The notes under the pieces: generated by a model
What the model saw: the letters and a program-made list of their open reading frames with translations, nothing else
Told to the model about the DNA's origin: nothing
Database searches by the model: none
Shown: piece after piece, positions 34,853-44,300 of the stretch
How the letters are laid out: every line of letters starts with the position of its first letter
Numbering within the stretch: the stretch's first letter is position 1
Program-made: the position numbers and the translations under genes
Assembly (NCBI GenBank): GCA_031286285.1
Contig: JAITUN010000022.1
Location: 1-48,336, forward strand
Direction of reading: 5' to 3'
From: Bacteroidales bacterium
Lineage (GTDB): Bacteria > Bacteroidota > Bacteroidia > Bacteroidales > WCHB1-69
Length of the DNA stretch: 48,336 nt

Positions 34853-35740
34853 GTGAAAATTTCATATTTACGTACTTTATTTCAAACTCAATTAGCCTTA
34901 CTCTATCATAAAAAGGAAATTGATGCTATCTTTTTTACCTATTTATATGATAAATACAATATTAAGAAATATCACTATTTTTTAGATTCTGATGCTTGTA
35001 TCGATTTTGAACAGTCTGATATTAAAATGCTTACAAAAGGCTGCCCTATACAATATGTTACAGGTAAAACAACTTTTTGTAATATTGAACTGAATGTAAA
35101 TCCCTCTGTTCTCATCCCAAGACCTGAAACGGAGGAGTTAACGGCAATGATTGTTGAGAAGCAGAAAACAGAAAAAAAATTAATTCAAAATTCAAAATTC
35201 AAAACTCAAAATTCAAAAATTCTTGACCTCGGCACGGGTAGCGGCGCTATCGCTATTGCATTAGCAAAAAGCATAAATAACGCTACTGTTTGGGCTACTG
35301 ATATTTCGGAACAAGCGTTAGAAACTGCAAAAAAAAATGCAGAACAGAACAATGTGAAAGTCATTTTTTTTCAACATGATATTTTGCAATGTAATATAGA
35401 GACGTTGGGTGCAAAGTCTCTGCCGGATAATTTTGATATTATCGTTTCAAACCCACCCTATATCCCGCAGAGCGAACGTTCACTATTGCATAAAAATATT
35501 GTGGGGTATGAACCGGAGGGTGCGCTTTTTGTACCGGATGATAATCCTTTAGTTTTTTACATAGCTATTGCCGACACTGCAAAAAAAATCCTCCGCAAAG
35601 GAGGAGTTTTATATTTTGAAATTCATGAGATTTTTGCTTCAGAGGTGCGTGAGATGCTTTCCAAAAAAGGGTTCAAAGAGGTTGAACTTTGGAACGATAT
35701 TAATGGGAAGCCTCGCTTTGTATGCGCCAAAAAATTATAA
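34853..35740 (+). CDS. prmC: Peptide chain release factor glutamine methyltransferase
   Basis: PrmC methylates the GGQ glutamine of release factors RF1 and RF2. The 295 residues show the N-terminal helical domain, IPRPET (88-93), S-adenosylmethionine motif ILDLGTGSGAIAIALA (123-138) and the catalytic NPPY. The start is GTG, beginning one base after the recQ stop; an ATG overlapping the stop would be followed at once by TGA. Residues 104-121 (ending IQNSKFKTQNS) form an extra stretch encoded by AATTCAAA repeats, in the loop before motif I. The gene overlaps rpsT by six bases, tail to tail. Confidence 0.95.
   Translation: MKISYLRTLFQTQLALLYHKKEIDAIFFTYLYDKYNIKKYHYFLDSDACIDFEQSDIKMLTKGCPIQYVTGKTTFCNIELNVNPSVLIPRPETEELTAMIVEKQKTEKKLIQNSKFKTQNSKILDLGTGSGAIAIALAKSINNATVWATDISEQALETAKKNAEQNNVKVIFFQHDILQCNIETLGAKSLPDNFDIIVSNPPYIPQSERSLLHKNIVGYEPEGALFVPDDNPLVFYIAIADTAKKILRKGGVLYFEIHEIFASEVREMLSKKGFKEVELWNDINGKPRFVCAKKL
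35182..35220 (+). repeat. AATTCAAA repeat inside prmC
   Basis: About five imperfect copies of the 8-mer AATTCAAA lie in frame. They encode IQNSKFKTQNSK just before the methyltransferase motif I. The same unit occurs at 991-1024 and 40541-40570. Confidence 0.85.
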
Positions 35741-35986
35741 ATGGTTAATTTTTATCGCCAACCCCGACTTTATATTCGCGGCTTTGTTTTTATGGATAAT
35801 CCCTTTTTTTGCCAACTTATCAATCAAGGCGGTTACTTTGGGAAGTTTCTCTTCCGCTACGGATTTATCTGATGTTAATCGAATCTCTTTTAATGAATTA
35901 CGCATCGTTCTTGAGAAGTAACGGTTTGCTAATCTCTTGCTGTCATTGGATCTGATTCTTTTCTTTGCCGATTTGTGATTTGCCAT
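35735..35986 (-). CDS. rpsT: Ribosomal protein S20 (bS20)
   Basis: This is small-subunit protein S20, which binds the 5' domain of 16S rRNA. The 83 residues match the family: MANHKSAKKRIRSNDSKRL at the N-terminus and helical coil features such as ALIDKLAKKGIIHKNKAANIKSGLA at the C-terminus. It is a single-gene unit. The leader is about 40 bases and begins with a hairpin much like that of rplX. The last six bases overlap prmC. Confidence 0.97.
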   Translation of the reverse strand: MANHKSAKKRIRSNDSKRLANRYFSRTMRNSLKEIRLTSDKSVAEEKLPKVTALIDKLAKKGIIHKNKAANIKSGLAIKINHL

Positions 35987-36014
35987 TATTATCTATTAAT
36001 TTTTGTAAAACTTA

Positions 36015-36043
36015 CCCCATTTTTTAAGGGCTGCAAAAATATA
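36015..36043 (-). promoter_or_regulatory. rpsT promoter -7 box with start-site hairpin
   Basis: On the minus strand the box TATATTTTTGC (36033-36043) is identical over 11 bases to that of rplX. After two bases comes CCC-TTAAAAAAT-GGGG (36015-36030), the same C-run, A-rich loop and G-run as at rplX, but with a shorter stem. It would form at the extreme 5' end of the rpsT mRNA. Confidence 0.7.
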
Positions 36044-36120
36044 TTTTTTTCAATATGAAAATTGTAAGAACTATAATTTTTTGAATTTAGATGATTTACA
36101 AGATTCTAAAACAAAAAACC

Positions 36121-36882
36121 TTAATCATTTATCATTAAACATTTATCACTAACCACTACCATTATTTTACAAACCTCTTTCCTTTCTTCACCGTAAATTG
36201 TTGCATTATAATTTTCAAGGCTTTTCTCTTGCATGGCAATGCAATATTTATCTCCCGACTTCAATTGGTTCACATAATTAATAACAACTTCTCTTATTTC
36301 GTGTTCATTATACAAATCATAAGAAATATGATCTACAACCCAACGTACATAACTTGCATTATTTACATGTTGATTCATGTCCAAATCGGATAAAACTACG
36401 TCATAAAAATGAGGGTTTTCTGGAAAATCCACACGAAGCAGTCGGGGAACACGACCGTCAAAAGCCATTCTATCTTTGGGATAATTGAGATGGGTGTTCA
36501 GTTTTTCTAAACGCACAATTTTGTTGAGGCGATAATCCACTAACATCCATTCGGAGATGGCACAGCAAAGCATTTCTCCGGATTCATTAAATACTTCGTA
36601 ATCTCTTAGAAACATTATAGATTCGCGTTCTTTAGCCCAAGTTTCAACACGAATCTTGTCGTTCCATTCCGGTAATTTGTGAATTTTGAGGTGCAATTTT
36701 GCCAACGCCCAAAAATAGCCTTCCTCTTGTAACTCTTTCCATCCTTTACTCAAATAACTCACATGCGACCAAGCAGTTTCGTGCATCATACACAACAATT
36801 TAGAAATTGCTAAACGACAGTTGTGGTCAACATCAAAACCACAAATATGAAACTCGCGAGAAAAAACATGATTTTTATACAT
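36121..36882 (-). CDS. Acyl-ACP thioesterase, FatA/FatB type
   Basis: This 253-residue protein has the double hot-dog fold of acyl-ACP thioesterases, which release fatty acids from acyl carrier protein. The N-terminal half includes FDVDHNCRLAISKLLCMMHE and YFWALAKLHLKIHKLPEW. The second hot dog carries DMNQHVNNASYVRWV near residue 175, with the likely catalytic Asn and His. It is a single-gene unit. Its last codons (SDKCLMIND and stop) are written in an ATGATTA-type repeat (36121-36158), so the C-terminal tail is probably not conserved. A promoter lies about 20 bases upstream. Confidence 0.9.
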   Translation of the reverse strand: MYKNHVFSREFHICGFDVDHNCRLAISKLLCMMHETAWSHVSYLSKGWKELQEEGYFWALAKLHLKIHKLPEWNDKIRVETWAKERESIMFLRDYEVFNESGEMLCCAISEWMLVDYRLNKIVRLEKLNTHLNYPKDRMAFDGRVPRLLRVDFPENPHFYDVVLSDLDMNQHVNNASYVRWVVDHISYDLYNEHEIREVVINYVNQLKSGDKYCIAMQEKSLENYNATIYGEERKEVCKIMVVVSDKCLMIND

Positions 36883-36903
36883 ATATATATTTATTTATTG
36901 CGG

Positions 36904-36912
36904 GCAAAAATA
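36904..36912 (-). promoter_or_regulatory. -7 box for the thioesterase gene
   Basis: TATTTTTGC followed by CCGC on the minus strand lies about 21 bases before the ATG at 36882. Confidence 0.6.
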
Positions 36913-36975
36913 GAAAGAGTTGTGAATAATCGTACATTTTTACGTTATTTGCACTTTAAAAAAAATGCACGAAAC

Positions 36976-36997
36976 AAAAAAACATTATTGTTTTTTT
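36976..36997 (+). other. A/T-only hairpin upstream of the flippase gene
   Basis: AAAAAAACA (36976-36984) pairs with TGTTTTTTT (36989-36997) around a four-base loop, followed by more T-rich sequence. The two flanking genes diverge, so it ends no annotated transcript. It could lie in the flippase leader or be chance in AT-rich DNA. Confidence 0.35.
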
Positions 36998-37050
36998 AGA
37001 TTTTTTTCTTAACTACTTATTATTATACTGTAACCATTAACAATTAAGAA

Positions 37051-38589
37051 ATGCCTCCCATAAATAAATCACGCATCGCAAAAAATACTGCGCTCCTCTA
37101 TTTCAGGATGCTTCTCACGATGCTGATAACGCTCTACACTACGCGTATCGTGTTGAATGTGCTGGGCGCTTTGGACTTTGGTACATACGAAGTGATTGCA
37201 GGAATAGTTGCTATGTTTGCCTTTTTGAGCGGTACAATGGCAACCGCTTCCCAACGTTTTTTTGCCGTTGAACTCGGCGTGGAAAACCATGTGAAACTAA
37301 AACAACTCTTTAGTATCAACGTGTTGATTTTTATTGGTATTGCTGTTGTCATTTTTATTCTTGCTGAAACCATTGGGTTGTGGTACTTTAACCATATCAT
37401 GAAAATTCCTGCCGAAAGATTTGAAGCTGCCGCGTGGGTATTTCAGTTTGCCGTTTTTACTTTTATGGTAAGTATCGTAACAACGCCCTACTTAGCAATC
37501 ATTACCGCACGGGAACACATGCAGGCATACGCCTACATCAGTATTTTAGAAGTCCTCTTTAAATTGGCAATTGTATTTGTACTTCTTTATATCCCTCTTG
37601 ATAAACTAAAACTATATGCCGTATTACTGTTTATCGTTCAAATATTAATATCAACTTCTTACATTTTGTATTCTACATTTAAATTTCCGGAATGCAAGAT
37701 TAAATATTATTGGAATAAAGCCATGTTTAGTGAAGTGTTTGGTTTTGCGGGATGGAGCGTGTTTGGAGCATTGGCAATGACCGTAAGAAGTCAGGGAATC
37801 AATTTGTTGCTCAACTTCTTTTTCGGAGTACTTGTAAATACGGCAAGAGGGATCGCTTTTAGAGTTTACACCGCACTGAATCTGTTTATACATAACTTTT
37901 TTACGGCAGTACGCCCGCAAATCATCAAATCATACTCGGCAGATCATGAAGACAAGTCGGGTGAAATGATGAGATTGGTGTTTCAAAGTTCCAAGTTTTG
38001 TTTCTATTTAATTTTGGTACTCTCAATTCCTATTCTTATTGAAACAAGAGCCATTTTGGCGGTTTGGTTAAAAATCGTACCCGAATACACCGTTATTTTT
38101 ACCCGTTTGGTAATCATCAATGCCATTATCGAATCGTTGGCAAATCCGTTTATCGCTTCTATCCAAGCCACCGGAAAAATAAAACGGTATCAAATAGTTA
38201 CCGGTTCCATTATTCTAATGAATTTACCCATATCGTATCTTTTTTTAAAGTTCGGTTTTCCACCGCAAACCACAATGGTAATCGTAATTATTATTACAGC
38301 TATTGCCCATATAGTTCGAGTATTTTTTATGAAAACTATGTTGAAAATGGAGATCATCAAATATTGCAAGCAGGTTATTATTCCCATTTCGGCAGTAACG
38401 GTGTTGGCATTTATTTTTCCGACACTTTATTTCTACTGCTTTTGCCCGTCGTTTTGGAGAATTGGGGGAGTTACAACGATTACATTAATATCTTCAGCAT
38501 TGATTATCTATTTTATAGGCTTAACAAAAAGTGAAAGAAACGGCTTAAAAACGTTTCTGTTTTCAAAAATATTGAAAAAGAATGGATAG
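37051..38589 (+). CDS. Oligosaccharide flippase, Wzx/MATE-type
   Basis: This 512-residue membrane protein has about 14 helices and belongs to the polysaccharide flippase branch of the MOP superfamily. It starts with the typical RIAKNTALLYFRMLLTMLITLYTTRIVLNVLG and has GLWYFN and GFAGWSVFGA segments used to recognise Wzx-like members. Such proteins flip lipid-linked saccharides across the inner membrane. No glycosyltransferase genes are nearby, so the saccharide is unknown. The upstream promoter is not clear. Confidence 0.85.
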   Translation: MPPINKSRIAKNTALLYFRMLLTMLITLYTTRIVLNVLGALDFGTYEVIAGIVAMFAFLSGTMATASQRFFAVELGVENHVKLKQLFSINVLIFIGIAVVIFILAETIGLWYFNHIMKIPAERFEAAAWVFQFAVFTFMVSIVTTPYLAIITAREHMQAYAYISILEVLFKLAIVFVLLYIPLDKLKLYAVLLFIVQILISTSYILYSTFKFPECKIKYYWNKAMFSEVFGFAGWSVFGALAMTVRSQGINLLLNFFFGVLVNTARGIAFRVYTALNLFIHNFFTAVRPQIIKSYSADHEDKSGEMMRLVFQSSKFCFYLILVLSIPILIETRAILAVWLKIVPEYTVIFTRLVIINAIIESLANPFIASIQATGKIKRYQIVTGSIILMNLPISYLFLKFGFPPQTTMVIVIIITAIAHIVRVFFMKTMLKMEIIKYCKQVIIPISAVTVLAFIFPTLYFYCFCPSFWRIGGVTTITLISSALIIYFIGLTKSERNGLKTFLFSKILKKNG

Positions 38590-38651
38590 TACAAATTTTT
38601 TACAAGGTTTTTTAACTGGAAAACTTATAGAGAAATTGAATTAAAAAAAAA

Positions 38652-38663
38652 TAGATTTTTGCC
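38652..38663 (+). promoter_or_regulatory. -7-like box for the ClC gene
   Basis: TAGATTTTTGCC is a loose match to the consensus, with two extra bases before TTTG. It ends eight bases before ATG 38672, which again predicts a very short leader. Confidence 0.4.
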
Positions 38664-38671
38664 GATATTTT

Positions 38672-40468
38672 ATGATTACCAAAGCCTCTCATTTCATCGT
38701 GTCTCTTTTTACCAAATTGCGTCGTTATGGCAAGCAAAAGTTGGGGATTAGTAATACCATTTTGTTATTGAGTTTTTTTACCGGTGTTTTTGGGGCAACA
38801 GCGGCTATCATTATCAAGAACTTGTTGCACTTTACGGCTAATTTTTTAGCCAATGCTTTTCCCCATGCGCAACATAATTATTTCTATTTAGCATTTCCTT
38901 TATTTGGGATATTGATTACGATTTTTTACGTAACTCGCAGAATAAAAGATGATCTAAGTCATGGGGTAAGTAAAGTTTTGGGCGCCATAAGTAAAGATAA
39001 CGGCAAACTGAAACCACACAATATGTATTCTTCCATGGTAGCGAGTTCCATCACGGTGGGTTTCGGGGGGTCGGTCGGTTTGGAGGCACCTATGGTACTT
39101 ACCGGTTCAGCTATCGGCTCAAATTTGGCGCGCTATTTCAAAATGAGTCCTAAAAACACAGTGCTGTTGTTGGCTTGTGGCTGTACCGCTGCTTTTGCCG
39201 CTGTTTTCAAAGCGCCTATTGCTGCGCTCGTATTTGCTATTGAATTGTTAATGATTGACTTTACGGCTGCTACAGTGTTGCCTCTCATGATTGCTGCCGC
39301 TTCAGGAATTGTACTCTCTATCCTTTTTATGGGACACAACGTACTTTTCTTCGTATCAGCAAACGCCTTTAATGTAAAAAATGTGCCTTACTACATAATA
39401 CTTGGCATTTTCACTGCGCTTATTTCACTCTATTTTTTAAGAACTTTACGAACTATTGAACATTGGTTTTCAAAAATGAAGCGCAAATATTTGAAAGGAA
39501 TTTTGGGCGGACTCTTTTTGGGCGGGTTAATTTTCTTTTTCCCAATGTTTTATGGAGAAGGGTATATTTTTATTAACGACCTCCTCTCTTCCAACGCCCC
39601 AGAGTTGATTTTTAAAAATTCACCTCTTTACCCCTTTACCTCTATGCCCTTTCTGTTTTTAGGGTTAATTTTGGCGATTATATTACTGAAAGTGGTTGCT
39701 ATGTCTATTACTACAGCATCCGGCGGAGTAGGGGGAACCTTTGCGCCGTCGCTGTTTATTGGTGGCTTTTGCGGGTTTTTCGTTTCACACTGCCTAAATC
39801 TCTTTTTTGGACTGCAACTGCCTTATTTTCACTTTATTTTAGCAGGAATGGCAGGCATTATGTCGGGCGTAATGCTTACCCCGCTAACGGCAATCTTCCT
39901 CACTGCCGAACTCTCTACGGGATATTCCCTACTTATTCCTTTAATGATTACTTCTTCAATATCTTACCTAATTGTTTCTCCTATAGAAAAATATTCGTTG
40001 TATGGAAAAAAATTAGCAGAAAAAGGAGAATTGAAAACCCATAATAAAGACCATTTTGCCATGAAAAAAGTGGATTGGCACACCTTAATTGACCACGATA
40101 TTGCGGTAATTCCCATTCACAGTACGTTGAGAGACTATACCCGTATTATTGCCCAATCTACCCGTAATCTTTTTGTAGTTGTGGACGAGCATCAAAAGTT
40201 TGCCGGATTATTGGTTATGGATTTTCACCGTGAAACTATTTTTGACCAAAGTAAATATGACACTCTATTTGTGGAAGAGCTAATGATTGAGCCGGAAGAA
40301 TTTGTGTTTAAGGATGATTCTACAAAGACGGTAATTGAAAAGTTCAAGCGCACAGGTAACTACAATTTACCCATTATAGGCGCAGACAGAACATACCTCG
40401 GATTTCTCTCTCGCGCAAGAGTTTTATCGGCATACCAAGATTTTATTGCAGAGGAGTCGAATAGTTAA
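38672..40468 (+). CDS. ClC-type chloride channel/antiporter with CBS domains
   Basis: This 598-residue protein has the ClC membrane core (about residues 20-440). The pore motif GGSVGLEAPMVL holds the gating glutamate, and GGVGGTFAPSLFIGG is the second anion-site loop. A pair of CBS domains forms the cytoplasmic tail (about 455-590). Bacterial ClC proteins are Cl-/H+ exchangers or fluoride carriers; the pore sequence favours the chloride type but does not settle it. The TAA stop lies in an ATGATTA-like repeat. It is followed by the 5'-nucleotidase-like gene. Confidence 0.93.
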   Translation: MITKASHFIVSLFTKLRRYGKQKLGISNTILLLSFFTGVFGATAAIIIKNLLHFTANFLANAFPHAQHNYFYLAFPLFGILITIFYVTRRIKDDLSHGVSKVLGAISKDNGKLKPHNMYSSMVASSITVGFGGSVGLEAPMVLTGSAIGSNLARYFKMSPKNTVLLLACGCTAAFAAVFKAPIAALVFAIELLMIDFTAATVLPLMIAAASGIVLSILFMGHNVLFFVSANAFNVKNVPYYIILGIFTALISLYFLRTLRTIEHWFSKMKRKYLKGILGGLFLGGLIFFFPMFYGEGYIFINDLLSSNAPELIFKNSPLYPFTSMPFLFLGLILAIILLKVVAMSITTASGGVGGTFAPSLFIGGFCGFFVSHCLNLFFGLQLPYFHFILAGMAGIMSGVMLTPLTAIFLTAELSTGYSLLIPLMITSSISYLIVSPIEKYSLYGKKLAEKGELKTHNKDHFAMKKVDWHTLIDHDIAVIPIHSTLRDYTRIIAQSTRNLFVVVDEHQKFAGLLVMDFHRETIFDQSKYDTLFVEELMIEPEEFVFKDDSTKTVIEKFKRTGNYNLPIIGADRTYLGFLSRARVLSAYQDFIAEESNS

Positions 40469-40485
40469 TGTTTAATGATTAGTTA
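40464..40485 (+). repeat. ATGATTA-type repeat at the 3' end of the ClC gene
   Basis: AGTTAATGTTTAATGATTAG follows the last ClC codons and supplies the stop. It belongs to the same family as the tracts at 31225-31258 and 36121-36158. Confidence 0.6.
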
Positions 40486-40531
40486 TATCTATGAATCTGT
40501 TGAACTTGTATGCAAAAAAAATACATAAAAT

Positions 40532-41371
40532 ATGAATAACTCAAAATTCAAAATTCAAAATTCAAAATTAATCTTCTTCTTTCACCTTTTCTCCTTTCTC
40601 CCTTTTTATCTCTTCTCCCAATCTCCCATTATAATCCTTCATACTAACGACACTCATAGCTATTTAGAATCCTATAATGAACCCGATTTGGGTAATGTGG
40701 GCGGGGTGCTGCGGCGTAACACGTTTATTCAGGAAACGAGAAAACAATATCCTAACACATTAGTTGTTGATGCCGGTGATTTCTCTCAAGGAACACCCTA
40801 TTTTAATCTCTTTAAAGGATTTCCTGAGATAGAGTTGATGAACGCCATGGGATACGATGTGGTTGCATTGGGGAATCATGAATTTGACAACGGTTCAAAA
40901 GTTTTAGCAAAACGTTTAAAACAAGCCGAATTTAAAGTGGTCTGTTCAAACTATCAATTTAAAAACAAACAACTTGCCAAAATAGTAAAACCTTATTATA
41001 TTATTCATATTGCTGATAAAAAAATTGGGTTTTTCGGATTGTTGTGTGATATAAGGAAAGTGGCATTGCCAAACAATTATCGGGAAACCATATTTTCAGA
41101 TCCCATTACCGCTGCACAAAAAATGGTGGATATTCTTAAAAACAAAGAGCAATGCGATCTTATTGTTTGCCTTTCTCACTTGGGTATTCAAACAGATTTT
41201 GAAGGAGAAATTACAGATAGAGATATTGCAGAAAAAGCTTCCGGTATAGATTTTATTATAGGAGGGCATAACCACTTCCTTTTTGAAGAACCTGTGGTTG
41301 TGAATAATACTAAGATTCTACAAGCCAAAAAGAATGGAATATTTGTTGGGAAATTAGTGATTAGTGATTAA
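40532..41371 (+). CDS. 5'-nucleotidase-type metallophosphoesterase (UshA N-terminal domain only)
   Basis: This 279-residue protein is an exported calcineurin-like phosphoesterase of the UshA/5'-nucleotidase class. Motifs in order are HTNDTHSYLE, DAGDFSQGT, LGNHEFDNG, CLSHLG and GGHNHFLFEE. The C-terminal nucleotide-binding domain of UshA is absent; in many Bacteroidota it is a separate gene, which is not adjacent here. The signal peptide (about 1-31) is encoded by simple repeats: AATTCAAA copies give SKFKIQNSK, then pyrimidine runs give FFFHLFSFLPFYLF. The last codons (LVISD, stop) lie in a TTAGTGATTAGTGATTAA repeat. Confidence 0.88.
   Translation: MNNSKFKIQNSKLIFFFHLFSFLPFYLFSQSPIIILHTNDTHSYLESYNEPDLGNVGGVLRRNTFIQETRKQYPNTLVVDAGDFSQGTPYFNLFKGFPEIELMNAMGYDVVALGNHEFDNGSKVLAKRLKQAEFKVVCSNYQFKNKQLAKIVKPYYIIHIADKKIGFFGLLCDIRKVALPNNYRETIFSDPITAAQKMVDILKNKEQCDLIVCLSHLGIQTDFEGEITDRDIAEKASGIDFIIGGHNHFLFEEPVVVNNTKILQAKKNGIFVGKLVISD
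40541..40570 (+). repeat. AATTCAAA repeat at the start of the phosphoesterase gene
   Basis: Three to four copies of AAATTCAA follow the ATG by six bases. They are translated as NSKFKIQNSK, the basic start of the signal peptide. Confidence 0.85.
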
Positions 41372-44300
41372 AACTCCTTCACACACCGCACACTCAACCC
41401 ATCATCCTTATTTTTCACAGATTTTTCGATAACGTTACAGTAGTAAGTGATGTAGAAGTAACTTGCCTTGTTGCTTGCAGGGTCGGCATCGCTTGCCCAC
41501 CAGCCGGCAAAACCGTACAAGTCTTCACATCGTTGGGTTTTGCCGTTGTACCAGCCTGCCGGACGGGCATCAAAACCGTAGTTGTCGGTGCCGGAGCCCG
41601 GAGGGTCAAGCCAATAGTTTGTGCTTTGCAATTGCGATGCGGGGAAGGCTTTCAGTAAATCCCATTCTGCCTGTGAGGGCAAATGCCAACCGTCGGGGCA
41701 GATGCAATTTGGATTTGGCAGGTCATCCGGATTTTCCATTCCCATCGCTGAATACCAATCATATAGCAACCCGAAAATAGTATCCAACTGTTGAGGACAT
41801 CCTATGCAAGTATAGGGTTTGGCAAACGGAATCGGTTCTCCTGAACAAGAATAGATTTTTGAATACAGGTTCTCTGTCCAGCATAAACCGGCAAGGGCGG
41901 TTACTTTGTAAGTGTTACCCTCCACATCGTCAATAGTGGGCGGACAAGGAGGTCCGAGCAAGATTTTACTTACCTCACTTTCACAAACGCCGTCGTTTAC
42001 CGACACATAATAATCGTTCTTGGGTGGCTCAAAAGTTACCAAACTGCTTGTAAGAACACCGGTTTTATCGGAATTTAGATAATAGGTATAGGTCATACCC
42101 GAAATTAGATCAACCGCTAAAGCAAGGTCAATTTGGTTTCCGGGGAAAACTGAAAGTGGAGATTTTACAATGACCGGAGTAGCCGGTAAGGAATGAACAG
42201 AAACGTAAAGAGAGTTTTCCGTAATACATCCATCTTTGCTGTAAGCCCTCACATAATAGTAGCCTTCGGTATAAGCATAATCGGTGGGCAACGGTATCAA
42301 ATAATCGCTGTCTGCATAAAATTCCAAATAGTCAATTACATACGTTGAGTTTTTGATAAGAGTGTTCAGGTTAACAGAATCGCCATCGCACATTTCGTAG
42401 TCGTTTAGATTTAACAGAAACCCGTTGTCTTTCAATATCGTTGCTTTTTCTGCCAATACTTTACATCCGGCATCATCAAAAACGGTAATTTGATAAGTTC
42501 CTACAGCAAAATAGGGGAAGAAGATAGGATTAGCATCCACCGGAATAGCATTTTCCCTGTTGTCGTCAAAACTAATGTAGAGAGGTTTTGCACTTGGATT
42601 TGATATAGTTATGGTGATCGTTCCATTATTGAAACTGCCGCAAGTAGCGTTGGTGGTTTCAACTTTGGTAATCGAAAAGTTGGATGTAGGGTTATCAATA
42701 TTTATAGATCGTGATATTTCGCAGCCTGCCGCATCTTTAACTGAAATATATCTTATTCCGGCATTCACCTGAGTTTGTGCGGTGTTGCCCTGCATTGGCA
42801 TCCAACCATAGCCGCTCACTTTATAATGGTAAGGCGGCGTTCCGCCAGAGACAACGATAGAAACAGTTCCCAATTCCTCGCAATCGGCTGCGGCTATTTG
42901 AGAAAGTGTGAGGTTAAGTCCCGATTTTGCCTCTATCGTTACATTCCAAGTGGGAGATTCACAGCCGGATTCATCTTTTACAAAGAAAGTGTAATGTCCG
43001 GGGGCAAACGTTTCGGGAAGTAATCCGCTTGTGGGCAACGGTTTGTAGGTTGCTCCGCCATCTGTTGAATATTGGATAACGCCCTCACCGTCATACACCG
43101 TCAGTGTTACTTTTCCATCGTTTGAGCCGCAATTGGTAGCATCTTCCACCTCGGCGGTAACTGATAGTTGCGAATCGTGGGGGCGCAACAGTATCGGCTC
43201 CGAAACGGCAGCCGGACAATCGCCCAAGTTGTCTTTCACATAGAAAACATACTCGCCCACCGGCAGATCTGCCAGCAGCGCATTTCCGTCTGTTATATCC
43301 AAAGGTTGATAGTAATCTTCATTATTAATACTATAACTGTAACTTCCGCTCCCTCCAAAAACATTCAGGGCAACCATCCCGTCGGTGTTGCTGCAAGTGG
43401 GCGGATTTTCCAACCAAATAGAGCCCAACCTTATTTGCGGGTAGGTGTTTATCGTAAACTCAATGAAATCTAATGAGGGACAGTTATTATGGTTTTCCTT
43501 TGCAGAAACTCTGTAAGTGGTAGTATCCCAAGGGGAAACAAAGAATGGAGCGCCGTTTCCGATAGGAGACCAGGTTGCATCTGCCTCTTTGCGTTCGTAA
43601 TAGAAAGTGGCGGCATTCCCGTTTTCCTCTTTAAAGAAATGACTTAGTTCTACCGGTGTTCCCTGACAAACGGTGGTGTCGGAATCTGCTGTGTATTCCA
43701 AGTTCGGACGGGCGGTAACCTCCACTGTCATCAAGGTGCGGTTCAGCATTTGCCCTGCCAACAATCCGGAGGTGATTTGATAACGTGCTGAAATGGAATA
43801 AACCCCCGGCTGTGAAAATACAAACCGTGCCGCATCATCATTGCTTGTGAAAAGCGTTTCTCCTTCCAAAGGAATACGGGTGGGCAGAATGGTAGAGCCA
43901 CTAATCCTCTCCACAGAGAATTGATAGTTTGCCATCCCTGCCGCTGTGTAATAGACCATTGTATCTCCCTGACAAACTGTTGGGTTGCCGAAAAGGGTAA
44001 CCAACGGCATCACAATCTCTTCGCAAATGAAGGGACCGGAGCCCAGCGCCAACAACTGTTTTCCATCCATCACAGGAATATCATTCACATCTACCACAAT
44101 CAATTCATTAGCAGAAACATTGGCAACAATAGGATAGTTGATGGTCTTCATTAATTGATCTCCGGCATCCACAAAACCATTGTTATTCATATCGGCATAG
44201 AATTTTATTTCTACATAATCTCCTACATAAAGGTCAGTAAGGGTTCTCATTCTGTATTTTCCGCTCCAAAAATTGCCATCCATTTCGCCAAAATATTCGT

